This document shows, piece after piece, positions 1 to 6,310 of a stretch of DNA of 16,840 nucleotides. The DNA is from Bacteroidota bacterium (GTDB lineage: Bacteria > Bacteroidota > Bacteroidia > Chitinophagales > Chitinophagaceae): positions 1 through 16,840 of the forward strand of contig JAEYRC010000228.1 of the NCBI GenBank assembly GCA_023409675.1, read 5' to 3'. A program made the position numbers and the translations under genes. Position 1 is the first letter of the stretch, and every line of letters begins with the position of its first letter. A model generated the notes under the pieces. It saw only the letters and a list, made by a program, of their open reading frames with translations, made no database searches and was not told the DNA's origin.

Positions 1-557
1 GTATGCCCTATGGAGTGGTGGTAGGATTGATCGCCGGTGGCGAAAAAGCGATTCAGAAAGCGGTGGAAGATGCTGAAGATGATGAAGAGCAGGGATGGAA
101 AGATCTCCTCGAACACAATGTCAACTCAAAAGACCTGGTAATAGGGATCGCATCAAGCGGCTCAACCCCTTATGTGATCGGTGCACTGCGCGAATGCCGT
201 AAAAATGATATTCTTACCGGATGCATATCCTGTAATCCCGACAGCCTGCTGGCTGAAGTCTCGGATTTTCCCGTGGAAGTGATTGTAGGTCCTGAATTTG
301 TTACCGGCAGCACGCGGATGAAAAGCGGCACGGCCCAGAAACTGGTTCTTAACATGATCTCCACCACCATCATGATTATGATCGGTCGGGTGGAAGGAAA
401 TAAAATGGTCAATATGCAGCTGACCAACTCCAAACTGGTCGACCGCGGTACCAAAATGGTGATGGAACAGGCGAAGATCTCCGACTATGCCGAAGCCCGA
501 AACCTCCTGCTTCAATATGGAAGTGTTAAGAAAGCGGTCGACTCCCGGCAACTGTAA
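1..557 (+). CDS. murQ: N-acetylmuramic acid 6-phosphate etherase, C-terminal part (5' end outside window)
   Basis: MurQ cleaves the D-lactyl ether of MurNAc-6-phosphate to give GlcNAc-6-phosphate and lactate in cytoplasmic peptidoglycan recycling. The visible 184 residues hold the core of the SIS sugar-phosphate domain: GLIAGGEKAI near the start, AEDDEE (its first Glu aligns with E. coli Glu114), GIASSGSTPYVIGAL, GCISCNPDS, and the diagnostic VTGSTRMKSGTAQKLVLNM followed by a TNSKL motif. The first ATG (base 3) aligns at about residue 90 of E. coli MurQ, so it is internal. About 89 N-terminal residues, including catalytic Glu83, lie upstream of the window. The C-terminus is shorter than in the 298-residue E. 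coli protein. The assignment is firm; the partial state is due to the window edge, not gene damage. Confidence 0.93.
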   Translation, partial: MPYGVVVGLIAGGEKAIQKAVEDAEDDEEQGWKDLLEHNVNSKDLVIGIASSGSTPYVIGALRECRKNDILTGCISCNPDSLLAEVSDFPVEVIVGPEFVTGSTRMKSGTAQKLVLNMISTTIMIMIGRVEGNKMVNMQLTNSKLVDRGTKMVMEQAKISDYAEARNLLLQYGSVKKAVDSRQL

Positions 558-624
558 TTACTGAATAGTACCTTCGTGTTGTGGGCAGGTTCTGGTTTTT
601 TCAGGACTTTTCCAGCAGTAATAT

Positions 625-640
625 ACTTCCTTCAGGAAGT
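625..640 (+). other. Small inverted repeat in the murQ-downstream spacer
   Basis: ACTTCC (625-630) and GGAAGT (635-640) form a perfect 6-bp stem with a TTCA loop, 17 bases before the ATG of the next gene. There is no T-run after it, so it is a weak terminator candidate. It may instead structure the 5' untranslated region of the downstream gene. Nothing else was recognised in the 99-base spacer. Confidence 0.3.
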
Positions 641-656
641 GAAAACCGGATGAATT

Positions 657-1220
657 ATGCACGACATTGAACCGTTCTATAACTGGCGGCACCTCTATAT
701 CAGTGAAGAAGACGAACGTTCGCCTTTCTATGGCCGGGCATATTCTGAATTCACCTATTCACAGACCATTTACAACTACTATATCCATCCCCAGTGGGAT
801 GAATTCGGCTCCAGGACATTTTACCTTAAAGTGTTGCTGGCCGATTACGATGAACAATATGTTATCATTGAGTTATTAGGAGAATGGAACGATGCCATCG
901 AAAATGATATCATGAACCTCAAACGGGAGGTCATTGATAAATTTATGGAAGAAGGCATCTATAAATTTATCATCATTGCCGAAAATGTACTCAACTTTCA
1001 CAGCGGAGATAAGGATTATTATATCGAATGGTTTGAAGAGGTCACCGATGAAAATGGCTGGATCATCTGCCTTAACATGCCTGAATCGACTCAGCACGAT
1101 TTCCGTAAATCAAAGCTGCACCGGTATATCGAACTGATGTCACTGGATAACTGGCGAACCTATAAACCTTTTCACCTCTTCAGGTTAATTGACCAGCAGA
1201 TTATAAAACGGCTGGAATAG
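657..1220 (+). CDS. Conserved-looking hypothetical protein, aromatic-rich, 187 aa
   Basis: I do not recognise a named family. The product is soluble-looking, with no signal peptide or membrane segment, and acidic. It is unusually rich in aromatic residues: by hand count 34 of 187 are Phe, Tyr or Trp, 16 of them in the first 59 (for example YNYYIHPQWDEF). Alternating hydrophobic stretches such as YVIIELL and YKFIIIAENVL suggest alpha/beta structure. The C-terminus is basic (SKLHRY, IIKRLE). The ATG at 657 is the only in-frame start giving the full frame; an ATG at 650 is out of frame. It lies between murQ and the aromatic operon leader and ends just before a stem-loop, so it is probably not co-transcribed with pheA. 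Coding status rests on length and a coherent protein composition. Confidence 0.75.
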   Translation: MHDIEPFYNWRHLYISEEDERSPFYGRAYSEFTYSQTIYNYYIHPQWDEFGSRTFYLKVLLADYDEQYVIIELLGEWNDAIENDIMNLKREVIDKFMEEGIYKFIIIAENVLNFHSGDKDYYIEWFEEVTDENGWIICLNMPESTQHDFRKSKLHRYIELMSLDNWRTYKPFHLFRLIDQQIIKRLE

Positions 1221-1223
1221 CGA

Positions 1224-1246
1224 TTCCTGCTGCATTCCAGCAGGAA
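1224..1246 (+). terminator. Probable transcription terminator stem-loop after the 187-aa gene
   Basis: TTCCTGCTG (1224-1232) pairs perfectly with CAGCAGGAA (1238-1246) across a 5-base loop, giving a 9-bp stem that begins 4 bases after the stop codon. The bases that follow (GAATTTG) are only mildly T-rich, so it is a terminator by position and stem strength, not by a classic U tail. Confidence 0.6.
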
Positions 1247-1255
1247 GAATTTGCG

Positions 1256-1287
1256 TTGGATTGCGTAGAGATTGAAAAATATTTTTT
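1256..1287 (+). promoter_or_regulatory. Candidate promoter of the attenuated pheA operon
   Basis: TTG at 1256-1258 and TATTTTTT at 1280-1287 are spaced 21 bases apart, resembling the Bacteroidota -33 TTTG / -7 TAnnTTTG arrangement, with the final G missing. It would start transcription near 1293, leaving roughly 25 bases before the leader-peptide ATG. A competing pair, TTG 1289-1291 with TATTTTTA 1310-1317, would start transcription almost at the leader ATG. The region is T-rich, so both matches are weak evidence. Confidence 0.3.
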
Positions 1288-1319
1288 TTTGCCGGAATTG
1301 TTTACTTCCTATTTTTACA

Positions 1320-1409
1320 ATGATGATTATCGCGAAAGCATACCGCTACTTTTACTTTTATTTTTACTTTACAGGTAAGCCGGGTAAGCTTTTGTCTGAA
1401 CGAAACTAA
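1320..1409 (+). CDS. Tyr/Phe-rich attenuator leader peptide, 29 aa
   Basis: A short reading frame starts with tandem ATG codons (1320, 1323) and ends at TAA 1407-1409. Residues 8-17 read YRYFYFYFYF: five Tyr (four TAC, one TAT) and four Phe (all TTT) within ten codons (1341-1370). The remainder (TGKPGKLLSERN) is unremarkable. It is followed 18 bases later by a strong intrinsic terminator and then by pheA, with the aminotransferase and tyrA behind. This is the architecture of ribosome-mediated attenuation, as in the pheL leader of enteric bacteria. I infer that scarcity of charged tRNA-Phe or tRNA-Tyr stalls the ribosome in the run and lets the operon be read. The peptide itself probably has no function. 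No clear Shine-Dalgarno precedes it, which is normal for the phylum. The alternation could also be a chance TACTTT repeat, but that would not explain the paired RNA arms. Confidence 0.85.
   Translation: MMIIAKAYRYFYFYFYFTGKPGKLLSERN
1338..1389 (+). promoter_or_regulatory. Attenuator segments 1 and 2 (putative 1:2 and antiterminator arms)
   Basis: GCCGGG at 1379-1384 can pair fully with CCCGGC at 1430-1435, the 5' arm of the terminator. Eight bases here, AAGCCGGG (1377-1384), exactly duplicate AAGCCGGG at 1439-1446, which contains the inner part of the terminator 3' arm, so the two copies compete for the same partner. GCATACC (1338-1344), at the first Tyr codons, can pair with GGTAAGC (1383-1389) with one mismatch, and would be covered by a ribosome stalled in the aromatic run. 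GGTAAGC also occurs at 1374-1380. The copies are seen directly; the switching mechanism is inferred. The antiterminator is short (6 G-C pairs), with a possible small TCTG/CAGA hairpin (1395-1398/1411-1414) in its loop. Confidence 0.65.
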
Positions 1410-1427
1410 ACAGATTCAACATAAGTG

Positions 1428-1456
1428 ATCCCGGCCGGAAGCCGGGATTTTTTTTT
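1428..1456 (+). terminator. Intrinsic terminator of the pheA attenuator
   Basis: ATCCCGGC (1428-1435) pairs perfectly with GCCGGGAT (1441-1448) across the 5-base loop CGGAA. The stem is followed by an uninterrupted run of T to 1456 (nine T including the last stem base). This is a textbook rho-independent terminator placed 18 bases after the leader stop codon and 10 bases before the pheA ATG. A terminator directly upstream of a gene it would switch off is the hallmark of attenuation. Confidence 0.9.
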
Positions 1457-1466
1457 ACAGAACATT

Positions 1467-2324
1467 ATGCCGAATACAAGCAGTACAGTATCAGGGCACC
1501 CGAGGATCAGTATCCAGGGTTATGAAGGTAGTTTTCACCAGGAAGCGGCAAGGCAGTATTTCGGCCAGCAGGTTCAGGTCATTCCCTGTTCAACCTTCCG
1601 TGAAGTGGTCAGTATCGCCGCTGAACCGGCAAACAGTGATGGCGGGATAATGGCTATCGAGAATTCCATTGCCGGAAGTATTCTGCCGAATTATTCCCTG
1701 CTGCAGAGAAGTGATCTGGTGATTACCGGAGAGATTTACCTCAATATCCGGCAAAACCTGCTGGTGAATCCGGGGGTAACGCTTAGCGATATCCGGGAAG
1801 TGCATTCGCACCACATGGCTATTCAGCAGTGCCTCGACTTCCTGGAGAAGTACAACTGGAAGCTCATTGAAACAGAAGATACCGCGTTAAGTGCCAGGCA
1901 TATCCGCCAGCATCACAGCAAACATATCGCCGCGATCGCGTCTTCACTGGCCGCCGATCTTTATCAGCTTGAAGTGCTGGGCAGGGATATTCATACCATG
2001 AAAAATAACTATACGCGATTCCTGGTGGTACAACCCCGAGAAATAGCCAATGATCGTAAAGATGCCAATAAGGCGTCTGTGAATTTTCATACCGATCACT
2101 CACGCGGCAGCCTCGCAAGGGTGCTCAGCCGGATCGCTGATGAAGGCATCAACCTCAGTAAGCTGCAGAGTTTTCCAATTCCCGGTTCGCAATGGCAATA
2201 TGCTTTTCATGCCGACCTCGAATTTGACAATATTGAACAATATGAGAAAGTACTGGAAGCGATCCGGCCACTAACGGCCGCGCTCAGGGTATATGGTGTA
2301 TATCAGAAAGGCAAAACGGTTTAG
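1467..2324 (+). CDS. pheA: Prephenate dehydratase with ACT domain
   Basis: Converts prephenate to phenylpyruvate, the committed step to Phe. The 285-residue protein starts with SIQGYEGSFHQEAA (about 15-28), then AIENSIAGSILPNYSLL (63-79), EVHSHHMAIQQCL (111-123) and AAIASSLAADLY (155-166). The catalytic motif NNYTRFLVV has Thr183-Arg184-Phe185. An ACT domain follows (about 201-281, with GSLARVL and GINLSKL). The usual ESRP Phe-binding motif of that domain reads QSFP (234-237), so feedback by Phe may differ. There is no fused chorismate mutase; that activity sits on the DAHP synthase downstream. I chose ATG 1467; the in-frame GTG at 1425 would place the start inside the terminator hairpin and add 14 non-homologous residues. 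First structural gene behind the attenuator; 14 bases separate it from the aminotransferase. Confidence 0.95.
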   Translation: MPNTSSTVSGHPRISIQGYEGSFHQEAARQYFGQQVQVIPCSTFREVVSIAAEPANSDGGIMAIENSIAGSILPNYSLLQRSDLVITGEIYLNIRQNLLVNPGVTLSDIREVHSHHMAIQQCLDFLEKYNWKLIETEDTALSARHIRQHHSKHIAAIASSLAADLYQLEVLGRDIHTMKNNYTRFLVVQPREIANDRKDANKASVNFHTDHSRGSLARVLSRIADEGINLSKLQSFPIPGSQWQYAFHADLEFDNIEQYEKVLEAIRPLTAALRVYGVYQKGKTV

Positions 2325-2338
2325 GAAATTATCAGCAC

Positions 2339-3526
2339 ATGGAAACATCAACACGTTTAGAAGGAATCGGCGAATACTACTTCTCTCAGAAACTGCGGGA
2401 AATAGACACCTTAAACCGGGAAGGTCGCGACATCATTAATCTGGGAATTGGCAGTCCTGATCTGCCGCCACACCCGTCGGTTATTGAAGAATTACAGTTG
2501 CAGGCCGCGAAGCCAAACACCCATGCCTATCAAAATTATAAGGGCAGCCCGGTGTTGCGAAAAGCTATCGCTGATTGGTATGCCAATTGGTATCAGGTGA
2601 ACCTTGACCCAGACACCGAAATTTTACCGCTGATCGGCTCCAAAGAAGGCATCATGCATATTTGTATGAGCTACCTGAATGCTGGTGATGTGGCCCTGGT
2701 TCCCGATCCGGGCTATCCAACCTACAGCAGTGCGGTTAAACTGGCAGGTGGGTCTGTATCGACCTATACCTTATCCGCGTCAAATCGATGGGCGCCGGAA
2801 ATAGACACGCTCGAACAGCTTATTCAAAACGTAGGTAAACGGGTAAAGCTGCTCTTTGTTAATTTTCCGCATATGCCAACCGGCTCACTGCCGTCAGAAT
2901 CATTGTTTGAACGACTGATTGAACTGGCTAAGCGTCACAACATACTGATCGTACACGATAATCCATACAGCTTTATTTTAAACGAGCAGCCGGCCAGTAT
3001 GTTATCGGTAGCAGGCGCCCGGGAAGTGGTGGTAGAGCTCAATTCACTGAGCAAGTCGCATAATATGGCCGGCTGGAGAGTGGGCATGCTTTGCGGAGCT
3101 GCCGCGCGGATCAACGACGTGATCCGGTTTAAAAGTAATATGGATAGTGGAATGTTTCTGCCGGTACAGCTTGCGGCAGCCAAAGCCCTGTCACTGGGTA
3201 AAGACTGGTTTGAAAAACTGAATGCACATTACCGTGAACGCCGGCAACGCGTATATGAATTACTGGATATACTCGGTTGTTCGTATACGAAAGACCAGGC
3301 AGGAATGTTTGTGTGGGCTGAAAAATCGCCGGCAAGTGAAAGCGGCTATGCACTCAGCGATAAAATTCTTTATGGTGCCTCGGTATTTATTACACCTGGC
3401 GGCATTTTTGGAAAAGCAGGTGAACAGTATATCCGGATCAGTCTTTGCACACCGGTTGAGAAGCTGGATGCTGCCATCGAACGGGTCAGGAATTTTATTC
3501 AACTAAATGGGTTAATTGCCGGATAA
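2339..3526 (+). CDS. Class I/II PLP-dependent aminotransferase (probable aromatic/prephenate aminotransferase)
   Basis: A 395-residue fold-type I aminotransferase. Visible landmarks are NLGIGSPDLPPHP (34-46), AYQNYKGSPVLRKAI (63-77), PDPGYPTY (122-129), NFPHMPTG (175-182, the NNPxNPTG motif), HDNPY with Asp207, and the PLP lysine Lys239 in SLSKSHNMAGWRVGM. Arg366 in YIRISL binds the alpha-carboxylate. It lies between pheA and tyrA, 14 and 9 bases from its neighbours, so it is surely co-transcribed. From that position it is inferred to make Phe and Tyr from phenylpyruvate and 4-hydroxyphenylpyruvate, or to transaminate prephenate to arogenate. Sequence alone cannot fix the substrate; related enzymes include LL-diaminopimelate and alanine aminotransferases. 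Confidence 0.9.
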   Translation: METSTRLEGIGEYYFSQKLREIDTLNREGRDIINLGIGSPDLPPHPSVIEELQLQAAKPNTHAYQNYKGSPVLRKAIADWYANWYQVNLDPDTEILPLIGSKEGIMHICMSYLNAGDVALVPDPGYPTYSSAVKLAGGSVSTYTLSASNRWAPEIDTLEQLIQNVGKRVKLLFVNFPHMPTGSLPSESLFERLIELAKRHNILIVHDNPYSFILNEQPASMLSVAGAREVVVELNSLSKSHNMAGWRVGMLCGAAARINDVIRFKSNMDSGMFLPVQLAAAKALSLGKDWFEKLNAHYRERRQRVYELLDILGCSYTKDQAGMFVWAEKSPASESGYALSDKILYGASVFITPGGIFGKAGEQYIRISLCTPVEKLDAAIERVRNFIQLNGLIAG

Positions 3527-3535
3527 ATATAGCGT

Positions 3536-4375
3536 ATGACAGTTGCCATTATCGGTATTGGATTGATAGGAGGGTCGATGGCCCTGGCGCTTCGCAATGC
3601 AGGTATTGCCGATTATGTTATTGGGGTTGATAACAATGCGGCACACGCTGAACGTGCGCTGGAATTGCAACTTGTTAATGAGATGACTGACCTGCAAACC
3701 GCTGTTGATAAAGCCGAGCTTATTATTCTCGCGGTTCCGGTAAATGCCGCCCACGCGTTGATTCCCGGCATTCTCGACAAAGTCAGTACTCAGGTCGTAA
3801 TGGATGTTGGCTCTACCAAAGCCGGAATCCTGGACGCTATCCGTACACACGATAAGCGCGGCCGATTTGTTGCTACGCACCCCATGTGGGGAACCGAATT
3901 CAGCGGCCCGGATGCGGCAGTGAAGGAAGCCTTTATTAATAAAGCCGTGGTTATTACCGATGCCGGTGATACTGATGAAGACGCGTTGAAGTTGGTAACG
4001 GAGATGTATGAACGAATTGGTATGCATATTCTGCATATGGAATCTGAGGCGCATGACCTGCATGCTGCTTATGTCAGTCACATATCACACATCACTTCCT
4101 TTGCACTGGCGAATACGGTACTGGAAAAAGAACGGGAAGAAGATACCATATTTCAGATGGCAAGTGGTGGATTTGAAAGTACGGTGCGACTGGCAAAAAG
4201 TAACGCGGCCATGTGGGTTCCAATATTTATGCAGAATCGGGAGAATGTGCTGGATGTACTCAATGAGCATATCGCGCAGTTGCGGAAATTCAAAAGTTGC
4301 CTTGAAAAGGAAAACTTTACCTATCTGCGGGAGCTGATAGAGAATGCCAACCGGATTACGCGTATTCTGAAATAA
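3536..4375 (+). CDS. tyrA: Prephenate (or arogenate) dehydrogenase
   Basis: Oxidatively decarboxylates prephenate to 4-hydroxyphenylpyruvate, the Tyr branch. The N-terminal Rossmann fold has IIGIGLIGGS (5-14), and the second strand ends in VDNN (Asp32), which favours NAD over NADP. MDVGSTKAGIL (89-99) and THPMWGTEFSG (114-124) give the substrate-binding His115. The helical C-terminal domain carries HDLHAAYVSHISHITSFAL (173-191) with the conserved SHxxH. The 279-residue protein stops after this domain, with no ACT or chorismate mutase extension, so no allosteric Tyr site is obvious. This fits control by the shared leader instead. It starts 9 bases after the aminotransferase stop and is the last gene of the tight pheA-aminotransferase-tyrA set. 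Confidence 0.95.
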   Translation: MTVAIIGIGLIGGSMALALRNAGIADYVIGVDNNAAHAERALELQLVNEMTDLQTAVDKAELIILAVPVNAAHALIPGILDKVSTQVVMDVGSTKAGILDAIRTHDKRGRFVATHPMWGTEFSGPDAAVKEAFINKAVVITDAGDTDEDALKLVTEMYERIGMHILHMESEAHDLHAAYVSHISHITSFALANTVLEKEREEDTIFQMASGGFESTVRLAKSNAAMWVPIFMQNRENVLDVLNEHIAQLRKFKSCLEKENFTYLRELIENANRITRILK

Positions 4376-4391
4376 GCGCCGCAAAGCGCTT
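4374..4391 (+). terminator. Stem-loop at the tyrA stop codon
   Basis: AAGCGC (4374-4379, beginning in the TAA stop) pairs with GCGCTT (4386-4391) across CGCAAA. The stem is compact and GC-rich but has no T-run after it. Its position at the end of tyrA suggests a terminator or an mRNA 3'-end stabiliser for the upstream operon; the call is tentative. Confidence 0.4.
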
Positions 4392-4572
4392 CGCATCTGA
4401 AGGGAAGTGGTGAACGTCAAAGAAGCGCATTTAAAGGATGCGCACTTTAGGAGGGACATTCAGCAACAGCAGGACGTCAGAAAGACGTGAAGGGGAGGTT
4501 AAAGGATGGCGGTATAGAGGGTAATTGGGCGATAAAGCAAGATGAAAATCAGGCAAAGGCCTTGAAATAGAG
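4392..4572 (+). other. Purine-rich, structured non-coding spacer between tyrA and the helicase gene
   Basis: No convincing gene is seen. The top strand is strongly purine-rich (for example GAAGGGGAGG). It holds two more perfect short hairpins: GCGCAT/ATGCGC (4425-4430/4438-4443) and ACGTC/GACGT (4474-4478/4484-4488). The 10-mer TTAAAGGATG occurs twice (4431-4440 and 4499-4508). It may be leader or decayed repeat DNA; no family of small RNA is recognised. Confidence 0.4.
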
Positions 4573-4580
4573 TACCTTTG
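4573..4580 (+). promoter_or_regulatory. -7 promoter box of the helicase gene
   Basis: TACCTTTG matches the Bacteroidota -7 consensus TAnnTTTG exactly, 18 bases before the helicase ATG. No TTG was found at the expected -33 distance. It implies transcription starting near 4586 with a very short leader, and rules out the TTG at 4578 as a start codon. Confidence 0.6.
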
Positions 4581-4598
4581 CGAAAATTTTATAAGTAT

Positions 4599-6278
4599 AT
4601 GGCGACATTTGAAGGGTTAGGTTTAGATTCCAGGCTTGTTCAGGCAACAGATGCCCTGGGTTTTACAGAACCAACCCCAATCCAGGAGCAGGCGATACCT
4701 GTTCTTATCAGCGGCACAAAAGATCTGGTCGGTTTAGCACAAACCGGTACCGGGAAAACCGCGGCATTCGGGCTTCCATTATTACAATTGGTGGAGTCAG
4801 CCGAAAAATATCCCCAGGCTCTGGTTATCTGTCCAACCCGGGAGCTCTGCCTTCAGATCGTAAAGGAAATGGAATTATTTAAAAAGTACCTGACGGGTAT
4901 GCATGTACTGGCCGTATATGGGGGAACGCCCATAGGTGGTCAGATCCGCGAACTCAAGCGTGGCGTTCAGATCGTAGTGGCTACTCCCGGCAGGTTGATC
5001 GACCTGATAGAGCGGAAAGCCATCGGTTTGGAAAAGATCCGGTATGTAGTATTGGATGAGGCCGATGAGATGCTGAATATGGGTTTTCAGGAAGATATTG
5101 AATTCATATTGCAGAATACACCCGAGCGCGATTCCACCTGGTTGTTCAGTGCAACCATGCCACCGGAAATCAGGCGGGTGAGCAAAAAATATATGGATAG
5201 CCCACTGGAGATCACTGTGGGTAAAGTGAATACCGGGAATAAGAATATTGATCACCAGTACTATGTTACGACTGCTCAGCACCGTTATGAAACACTGAAG
5301 CGGCTCATTGATTTCAATCCCGGCATTTATGGTATCATTTTCACCCGTACCAAAGTTGATGCGCAGCATATTGCAGAGCGTTTAACCCGTGAAGGCTATG
5401 ATATAGACGCGCTGCATGGCGATTTGACCCAGCAGCAACGCGATAAAGTGATGACTGAATTCAGGAACAAAACACTTCAGTTGCTGATCGCTACCGATGT
5501 CGCGGCCAGGGGAATAGATGTTAAAGACATCACTCATGTTATCAATTATGAACTGCCGGATGATGTTGAAGTGTACACACACCGCAGCGGCCGAACCGGT
5601 CGCGCAGGCAACACCGGGATCTGTATGTCGATTGTACATACCCGTGAGATTGGGAAACTGCGCCAGATAGAACGCATGGTTCAGGCCCGTTTCAGCAAAC
5701 TGGAAATTCCGAGTGGTAAGGATGTATGCCGTAAACAATTCTATCAGTTCATGGATAAACTGTTGCAGGCAGATATTTCCAACGCAGCAGTGGACACCTA
5801 CATGCCGATGATCGAAGAGAAGTTCGCTGAAGTATCCAAAGAAGAAATCCTTCGCCGGCTGACGACCATGGAATTCGACCGTTTCCTGAAATATTACGAA
5901 AATGCCGAAGACCTGAACGTTCGGGAACGGGTAAGGGAGCCGCTGGACAGGTTCAGATCCGGACGCGACGAGCGGGGAGCCGGGCGCAGCTTTGGTGAAA
6001 GAGGAGAACGCGGTTTCAGGGATTTCAGGCGCGGTGATGATATGGCACGTCTGTTTGTTAACCTGGGTACGAAGGATGGTTTTTATAAAGCCAGCTTTCT
6101 TCAGTTTATCCTCGACATGAGCGATCTGAAAAAAGAAGTACTCGGCCGCATTGATATGAAAGAAATGAACAGTTGGATAGAAATCGATAAGGGAGCCGCC
6201 AAACAAATGATCCGGGCGATCGATGGGAAAAATTATAAGGGCAGAAGAATCCGGATGAACGACGCCAACAGCCGATAA
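4599..6278 (+). CDS. DEAD-box ATP-dependent RNA helicase with DbpA-type RNA-binding domain
   Basis: Unwinds RNA duplexes, probably in ribosome assembly or cold adaptation (DeaD/CsdA-like). From ATG 4599 the product has 559 residues with every helicase motif: GFTEPTPIQEQ (21-31), AQTGTGKT (48-55), PTREL (79-83), TPGR, DEAD (153-156), SAT (184-186), IIFTRT, ATDVAARGID (298-307) and HRSGRTGRAG (328-337). An Arg/Gly-rich linker (about 441-479, with SGRDERGAGRSFGERGERG) leads to a C-terminal DbpA-like RNA-binding domain (about 482-555, starting ARLFVNLGTKDGFY). The upstream TTG at 4578 lies inside the promoter box, so ATG 4599 is preferred. It has its own promoter and splits the aromatic cluster in two. 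Read-through into the DAHP synthase gene 32 bases downstream is possible. Confidence 0.95.
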   Translation: MATFEGLGLDSRLVQATDALGFTEPTPIQEQAIPVLISGTKDLVGLAQTGTGKTAAFGLPLLQLVESAEKYPQALVICPTRELCLQIVKEMELFKKYLTGMHVLAVYGGTPIGGQIRELKRGVQIVVATPGRLIDLIERKAIGLEKIRYVVLDEADEMLNMGFQEDIEFILQNTPERDSTWLFSATMPPEIRRVSKKYMDSPLEITVGKVNTGNKNIDHQYYVTTAQHRYETLKRLIDFNPGIYGIIFTRTKVDAQHIAERLTREGYDIDALHGDLTQQQRDKVMTEFRNKTLQLLIATDVAARGIDVKDITHVINYELPDDVEVYTHRSGRTGRAGNTGICMSIVHTREIGKLRQIERMVQARFSKLEIPSGKDVCRKQFYQFMDKLLQADISNAAVDTYMPMIEEKFAEVSKEEILRRLTTMEFDRFLKYYENAEDLNVRERVREPLDRFRSGRDERGAGRSFGERGERGFRDFRRGDDMARLFVNLGTKDGFYKASFLQFILDMSDLKKEVLGRIDMKEMNSWIEIDKGAAKQMIRAIDGKNYKGRRIRMNDANSR

Positions 6279-6310
6279 CAGTATTCAGTTACCAGCAATA
6301 AATTTTACGT

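Noticed and set aside
162..551. Long antisense reading frame opposite murQ, and similar long frames opposite tyrA, the helicase gene, aroA and aroC
   Set aside because: They are shadows of well-conserved genes on the plus strand and their translations show no family motifs.
1341..1370. TACTTT repeat as a phase-variable microsatellite
   Set aside because: Only about four imperfect units (one TAT), and the surrounding start, stop, terminator and competing arm explain the region better as a leader peptide.
1293..1466. T-box or other riboswitch controlling pheA
   Set aside because: No T-box sequence or other aptamer was recognised, whereas a translated aromatic run next to a terminator gives a simpler explanation.
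4578..4598. TTG start for the helicase adding seven residues
   Set aside because: It overlaps the TACCTTTG promoter box, and the family N-terminus fits ATG 4599.
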